Position numbers and translations under genes: made by a program. From Lachnospiraceae bacterium UBA6452 (lineage in GTDB: Bacteria > Bacillota > Clostridia > Lachnospirales > Lachnospiraceae): DNA of 6,131 nucleotides. The notes below the pieces were generated by a model that worked only from the letters and a program-made list of their open reading frames with translations, had not been told where the DNA came from and ran no database searches. Where the stretch lies: NCBI GenBank assembly GCA_002441865.1, contig DJNY01000188.1:1-6131 (forward strand), written 5' to 3'. Shown piece by piece: positions 5,897 to 6,131 of this stretch (position 1 is the stretch's first letter; every line of letters begins with the position of its first letter).

Positions 5897-5919
5897 TAGC
5901 AAACAAAACACTCATTTTT

Positions 5920-5940
5920 GTGCATCTGCACATGCGGATG
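5920..5940 (-). promoter_or_regulatory. Overlapping palindromes upstream of the promoter; candidate operator
   Basis: CATCTGCA and TGCGGATG (5923-5940) form 8-base arms with one mismatch around a two-base spacer. A second palindrome, GTGCA-TC-TGCAC (5920-5931), overlaps it. The larger one is centred about 70 bases upstream of the predicted transcription start, a usual place for an activator site. No U-run follows on the minus strand, so it is not a good terminator for the regulator gene. Binding by the adjacent PucR-type protein is inference. Confidence 0.4.
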
Positions 5941-5960
5941 AAACCATCCTCTCTCCGACT

Positions 5961-6131
5961 TTACAGGATATCTTCCACGCAAAGTGCCACATACAGTCTT
6001 GCTTTGCCTTCCCAGGAAGAAAGATCGATCCCCATGATCTCCTCTGCCTTCTTCACATAATTGTTGACGGTGTTACGATGGATAAAACATTTTTCACTGA
6101 CTTCTCCCTGATGCCCGTCACATGCCACATA
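5961..6131 (-). CDS. PucR/CdaR-family transcriptional regulator, C-terminal helix-turn-helix (5' part outside window)
   Basis: Only the last 56 codons and the TAA stop are inside the window. The translation matches the C-terminal DNA-binding domain of PucR/CdaR-type regulators: a helix containing HQGEVSEKCFIHRNTVNNYV (residues 7-26 of the visible part), with the hallmark HRNTV recognition-helix segment, then KKAEEIMGIDL and a closing helix ending ARLYVALCVEDIL. The family spacing from His-Arg-Asn-Thr to the Gly-Ile/Leu-Asp-Leu motif is kept. Such proteins often regulate adjacent catabolic or transport genes in response to a small molecule sensed by N-terminal domains, which are not visible here. 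It is co-directional with the dehydrogenase across a 219-base regulatory gap, so that gene is a plausible target. It ends normally, with no sign of truncation at the 3' side. Confidence 0.85.
   Translation of the reverse strand, partial: YVACDGHQGEVSEKCFIHRNTVNNYVKKAEEIMGIDLSSWEGKARLYVALCVEDIL

Noticed and set aside
5726..5911. Minus-strand open frame of 61 codons across the dehydrogenase leader
   Set aside because: It begins with GTG upstream of the predicted promoter -10, runs through the terminator and hairpin sequences, overlaps the dehydrogenase start in another frame and has no Shine-Dalgarno or recognisable protein features. The internal ATG at the -10 box would not be in the transcript.

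Overview
The window reads as part of a Firmicutes (Clostridia, probably Lachnospiraceae-like) chromosome. The signs are AGGAGG-type ribosome-binding sites about 8 bases from several starts, a Gram-positive-style lipoprotein signal on the solute-binding protein, intermediate GC content, and a stand-alone cytidylate-kinase-like protein of a type common in Clostridia. The assignment rests on gene content and style only. Every gene I can support lies on the minus strand, so transcription runs from high to low coordinates.

In transcription order: (1) 6131-5961 is the C-terminal end of a PucR/CdaR-type helix-turn-helix regulator, cut by the window edge. (2) 5960-5742 is a dense 219-bp control region. 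It has a near-palindrome, a good sigma-A-type promoter (TTGCCA, 17 bp, TATGAT), an intrinsic terminator inside the predicted leader, and a 12-bp perfect hairpin whose 5' arm is the terminator's U-tract. (3) 5741-4644 is an iron-containing alcohol dehydrogenase. (4) 4643-4550 holds a 16-bp perfect inverted repeat and a possible extended -10 box. (5) 4549-3932 is a cytidylate-kinase-like P-loop protein. (6) 3881 to the left edge is a branched-chain/hydrophobic amino-acid (HAAT) ABC importer in the order livJ-livH-livM-livG, with livG cut by the edge. A second ATPase (livF) would be expected beyond it.

The importer genes form one compact operon: livH and livM are 18 bases apart, and livM and livG are 5 bases apart with livG's Shine-Dalgarno overlapping livM's stop codon. 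The one wider gap (131 bp, livJ to livH) carries two stem-loops without U-tracts, which fits higher expression of the binding protein than of the membrane and ATPase subunits. The kinase-like gene ends 50 bases before livJ with no terminator between them, so it is probably co-transcribed with the importer. The dehydrogenase appears to be a separate unit, possibly controlled by the upstream regulator.

The gene families are all known. The least ordinary part is the dehydrogenase leader, which is built like an attenuator: promoter, terminator, and three copies of one 9-base element able to pair in two alternative ways. I found no mobile element, CRISPR array, tRNA or rRNA.
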